64,000 nt of DNA, taken from contig JAPWKH010000031.1 of NCBI GenBank assembly GCA_028283605.1, positions 62,001-126,000 of the forward strand. Direction: 5' to 3'. This DNA comes from Arachidicoccus sp. GTDB taxonomy: Bacteria; Bacteroidota; Bacteroidia; Chitinophagales; Chitinophagaceae. Positions 61,028 through 64,000 of the stretch are shown here, piece after piece. The notes beneath the pieces are model-generated. The model did no database searches. It worked only from the letters and a program-made list of their open reading frames with translations, and had not been told where the DNA came from. A program made the translations under genes and the position numbers. The stretch's first letter is position 1. Each line of letters opens with the position of its first letter.

Positions 61028-61267
61028 TCAGTTAGTTGATTTTTTTGTAATCAACCTTTTTGCTTCCTTCCAATTCAATGTTTTACTCTCGCCGTTTATT
61101 CGTTTTAATCTGCGATTGTCAAATTCTTTTGTTTCTTCTTCCGTAAAAGAATATTCATCTTCGTTTTCATTATATTCTTTTGCCAAAGCATATAAAAGCT
61201 TTAAAAGACGGTCATCACTTTCATTTATATATTGGTGTAACTTTTCTTTAATAGTTGTCGTTGTCAT
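61028..61267 (-). CDS. Antitoxin of the ParE-type module
   Basis: A 79-residue protein: MTTTTIKEKLHQYINES, LLYALAKEYNENEDEYSF and a C-terminal NWKEAKRLITK. The middle FTEEETKEFDNRR is typical of short Bacteroidota antitoxins paired with ParE/RelE. The start is the ATG at 61267; a TTG two codons upstream is less likely. First gene of a run that also includes the toxin and the HExxH frames; divergent from dnaX. Confidence 0.82.
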   Translation of the reverse strand: MTTTTIKEKLHQYINESDDRLLKLLYALAKEYNENEDEYSFTEEETKEFDNRRLKRINGESKTLNWKEAKRLITKKSTN

Positions 61268-61390
61268 AATCAATGTGCTCCTATAAACAAATTTACATTT
61301 ATTCCATTCAAAATTTTATAATCCTTCTTTTTATCCACAAAAATTTATTCAAAATAATCATACTTCAAGAATCATTATCTTGCATCTCGT

Positions 61391-63187
61391 ATGGATAATT
61401 TTGTAGTATCGGCAAGAAAATACCGCCCGCAAACGTTCGACACGGTTGTGGGACAGCAGCACATTACAACTACGCTGAAAAATGCGATTAAAAATAATCA
61501 ACTGGCACATGCTTTTTTGTTTTGCGGTCCGCGCGGCGTGGGCAAAACTACATGTGCACGTATCTTGGCAAAAACAATTAATTGCGAAAATTTACAACCA
61601 AACGGAGAGGCCTGTGATCAATGTGCTTCGTGCAAAAGTTTCAATGACGGCGCTTCTTTGAATATTCACGAACTGGATGCGGCAAGTAATAACTCCGTTG
61701 ATGATATTCGCGCATTGGTAGAGCAAGTGCGCTTTGCGCCGCAGGCGGGAAAATATAAAGTATATATTGTGGATGAAGTTCACATGCTGAGCGCGAGCGC
61801 ATTCAATGCTTTTTTGAAAACGCTTGAAGAACCGCCTATCTATGCGATTTTTATTTTAGCCACTACGGAAAAACATAAAATCCTGCCAACGATTTTAAGC
61901 CGTTGCCAGATTTTCGATTTTAAAAGAATTACCAATAATGATACGGTTCATCATCTCGAAGAGATTGTTGCCAACGAGCACATCAATGCCGAGAAAGCAG
62001 CGCTGCAAGTAATCGCACAGAAGAGTGAAGGCTGTATGCGTGATGCATTGAGTATTTTGGATAAAATTGTAAGCTTTACCGACGGGAAAGTTACTTATCA
62101 AAACACGCTGGAAAACCTGAACATTCTTGATGAAGATTATTTTTTTAAAATAACGGAAGCCTTGCAGCAACAGGATTTAGCCGCAAGCATGCTGTTATAC
62201 GATGAGATTAATAAAAAAGGTTTTGAGGGCGATACATTTTTAAATGGATTTGCAGAATTTATCAGAAATCTGTTGGTTTGTAAAACGCCGAAAGCCGCGC
62301 CGTTATTGGATGTGGTGGAAGGAATGGAAAAGAAATATATATCCGTAGGGAAAGAAGTTTCTTCGTCTTTTTTAGTAAGCGCATTGAATGTTTTGAACGA
62401 TGCCGAGATCAACTATAAAGCTGCGCGCAATAAAAGATTGCACGTAGAAATGGCATTGATTAAGTTGAATTTTTTGCAGCAAGCCATTGAACTTTCAACC
62501 GAGAAAGGAACAGTAGTAAAAAAGAAACGGATTGATGGGCCGATTGCTTATCGCGAAAAGAAAATAGAATCAATTCAGATTGTTCCTTCTGTTTCCGTTC
62601 CGAAAAAAGAAGAAAGCGCAAAGCTATATATCGAAGAGAAAAAAACAACGATCGCGGCAGATACTATTTATCAAAACATTGTGCAGAAAAGCAGCCCGAA
62701 ACCTGTTGCGCAAACAAAAGCGAAATCGCCGGTATCCAAGCAAACATTGCTGGAAGCTATTAAAGCAAAAGTTGGTAATGGTTACAATGTAGCGGAAGTA
62801 GAAAACCCGGAACCATTGGAAATGCAGCGCTTGCAACAATGCTGGATGGATTACGGTGAACAATTATCAAAACGTGACAAGCACGCTTCAGCCACCACTT
62901 TCAAAGCTTCTGAATTGATAATTTTGGACGATGATATTTTTAAAATAGTTGTTCACACTACCATACAAAAAAAGCTTATAGAACAGGAAAGATTGTTTAT
63001 ACTGGAACGATTGCAAACATTATTTAAAAACAGGCAATTGAGTTTCCAAATCGAATTGTCAAAAACAGATGATACTGTTGAAGAAAAACCTGTACTCAAC
63101 AGCCGACAAAGATTTGAATTATTAGCGAAAAAAAATCCTGCATTGCAACTGTTGAAAGATAAATTGAAACTGAATATCGATTATTGA
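61391..63187 (+). CDS. dnaX: DNA polymerase III subunit gamma/tau
   Basis: A 598-residue clamp-loader ATPase. Seen: FCGPRGVGKTTCARILAK (Walker A), a zinc module with CENLQPNGEACDQCASCK, YIVDEVHMLSASAFNAFLKT (Walker B), ATTEKHKILPTILSRC with the SRC arginine finger motif, and domain III. The C-terminal third is a Lys-rich linker and a tau-like domain. No slippery A6G-type programmed frameshift site was recognised at the linker. Convergent neighbours are absent; uppP follows. Confidence 0.95.
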   Translation: MDNFVVSARKYRPQTFDTVVGQQHITTTLKNAIKNNQLAHAFLFCGPRGVGKTTCARILAKTINCENLQPNGEACDQCASCKSFNDGASLNIHELDAASNNSVDDIRALVEQVRFAPQAGKYKVYIVDEVHMLSASAFNAFLKTLEEPPIYAIFILATTEKHKILPTILSRCQIFDFKRITNNDTVHHLEEIVANEHINAEKAALQVIAQKSEGCMRDALSILDKIVSFTDGKVTYQNTLENLNILDEDYFFKITEALQQQDLAASMLLYDEINKKGFEGDTFLNGFAEFIRNLLVCKTPKAAPLLDVVEGMEKKYISVGKEVSSSFLVSALNVLNDAEINYKAARNKRLHVEMALIKLNFLQQAIELSTEKGTVVKKKRIDGPIAYREKKIESIQIVPSVSVPKKEESAKLYIEEKKTTIAADTIYQNIVQKSSPKPVAQTKAKSPVSKQTLLEAIKAKVGNGYNVAEVENPEPLEMQRLQQCWMDYGEQLSKRDKHASATTFKASELIILDDDIFKIVVHTTIQKKLIEQERLFILERLQTLFKNRQLSFQIELSKTDDTVEEKPVLNSRQRFELLAKKNPALQLLKDKLKLNIDY

Positions 63188-63251
63188 TTTAATTTAAAAT
63201 ACTATTGCATTAACATCAGATTTTGAAAACCTCTTTCTTTCATAATTTAAG

Positions 63252-63271
63252 ATGCCACAATAATTTGGCAT
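63252..63271. repeat. ATGCC-type hairpin between dnaX and uppP
   Basis: ATGCCA (63252-63257) pairs with TGGCAT (63266-63271). Read on the minus strand it is TCATGCC...GGCATCT, the same frame as the hairpins at 36656-36681 and 55163-55188. Confidence 0.6.
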
Positions 63272-63329
63272 GACGAACATAAGCGTTTTCACAATTATTA
63301 ATTTTTAATTACTAATATTTAATTCATAC

Positions 63330-64000
63330 ATGAACTATTTACAAGCATTGATACTCGGCATTATTGAAGGATTGACCGAATTTTTGCCCGTATCTTCCAC
63401 AGGCCATTTGATTATTGGAAGCACATTATTGGGACTTGATACCAATGATAAATTTGTTCAACTATTTATTGTAGCCATTCAGCTGGGAACTATATTATCA
63501 GTAATTGTATTATACTTCAAAAGGTTTTTAAAATCATTGGATTTTTATACAAGATTAATCGTTGCATTTATTCCTGCTGCAATACTCGGTGTTTTATTCA
63601 GTAAAAAAATAGATCAATTTTTGGGAAGCATTCAGGTAGTGGCAATTGCTTTGATTATCGGTGGTATAGTTTTATTATTCATTGATAAAGTATTTAAAAA
63701 TCCAACAATAGACAACGCAGATAAGATACCTTACCCCAAGGCTTTCATCATTGGTATATGGCAATGTTTGGCGATGATTCCCGGCGTGAGCAGAAGCGCT
63801 GCAAGCATTATCGGCGGCATGCAACAAAAGCTTACCAAAAAAGCTGCAGCAGAATTTTCATTCTTCCTTGCAGTTCCTACTATGTTCGGCGCTACGGCAA
63901 AAAAATTATTTGATTTTTATAAACAAGGCTATACAGTTACTTCACACGAATTAGGTTTGCTTGGCGTAGGAAATTTAGTAGGATTTGTGGTTGCGATTAT
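63330..64000 (+). CDS. uppP: Undecaprenyl-diphosphatase UppP/BacA (3' end outside window)
   Basis: The first 223 residues of a polytopic membrane phosphatase that recycles undecaprenyl pyrophosphate for cell-wall synthesis. Both signature motifs are visible: [20 protein letters not shown] near the N-terminus and [16 protein letters not shown] (about residues 150-165). The frame runs off the window edge; the family length is about 265. Confidence 0.95.
   Translation, partial: MNYLQALILGIIEGLTEFLPVSSTGHLIIGSTLLGLDTNDKFVQLFIVAIQLGTILSVIVLYFKRFLKSLDFYTRLIVAFIPAAILGVLFSKKIDQFLGSIQVVAIALIIGGIVLLFIDKVFKNPTIDNADKIPYPKAFIIGIWQCLAMIPGVSRSAASIIGGMQQKLTKKAAAEFSFFLAVPTMFGATAKKLFDFYKQGYTVTSHELGLLGVGNLVGFVVAI

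Noticed and set aside
61391-63187. Programmed frameshift producing a short DnaX gamma form
   Set aside because: No A-run slippery heptamer with stem-loop was recognised at the domain III-IV linker; cannot be supported from sequence.

Overview
The window is an ordinary chromosomal stretch from a member of the Bacteroidota, most likely the Chitinophagaceae or a close relative. This is inferred from several features. There is an alternative complex III (act) operon with fused subunits and a TonB-dependent receptor with an N-terminal carboxypeptidase-regulatory domain. There is a fused SpmA-SpmB protein, an AT-rich genome with Bacteroidota-type promoters (TTTG, 18-19 nt, TAnnTTTG), and many small intergenic repeats of the kind these genomes carry. 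No phage, integron, CRISPR array or complete transposon was seen.

Layout. 1-6977 (minus): actA-actB-actC-actD-actE, the quinol:cytochrome c oxidoreductase; actE is cut by the window edge. 7-20 kb: purN, a tail-specific protease, tRNA-His, a small membrane protein, a TonB-dependent receptor, a methyltransferase, a MutS2-like ATPase without a Smr domain, sufS, a GC-rich repeat and purM. 20-32.5 kb: a YceI lipoprotein, grpE-dnaJ, ferredoxin-NADP reductase and ferredoxin, an MlaE permease, cmk, clpC, a STAS protein, SpmAB, atpG, scpB and purE. 32.6-44 kb: an OprB-like porin, rsgA, glyS, a Crp/Fnr regulator next to a C-terminally shortened SDR gene, a WecA/MraY-type transferase, metG, a SpoU methyltransferase, rpsU, a Xer recombinase and a DgkA-type kinase. 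44-53.6 kb: an AAPKK-repeat basic protein, a PolX-like protein, two DsbD-type genes, a hydrolase, purQ, miaB and a phosphoesterase. 53.6-61.3 kb is the accessory part: a decayed PIN toxin-antitoxin pair, repeat clusters, zwf and gnd, hypothetical secreted proteins, a frameshifted HExxH protein and an intact-looking ParE-type module. 61.4-64 kb: dnaX and the start of uppP.

How the genes work together. The act operon feeds electrons from quinol to cytochrome c. zwf and gnd form the oxidative pentose phosphate branch and supply NADPH. Ferredoxin-NADP reductase and ferredoxin pass reducing power on, and SufS supplies sulfur for Fe-S clusters. Four purine genes (purN, purM, purE, purQ) are scattered singly rather than kept in an operon. 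grpE-dnaJ and clpC cover protein quality control. uppP, the WecA/MraY-type enzyme and the DgkA-type kinase all touch polyprenyl or lipid phosphate metabolism.

The most unusual signal is not a gene. A segment of about 108 bp is present in two diverged copies, each ending exactly at the start codon of an unrelated gene (grpE and the porin gene). Both copies keep a promoter-like TTTG-N18-TATTTTG and a GGCGAAGCC hairpin. Other repeats have entered reading frames: a 32-bp perfect palindrome in purM, a duplicated 14-mer in metG, and a hairpin repeat that supplies the stop codon of a truncated PIN toxin.
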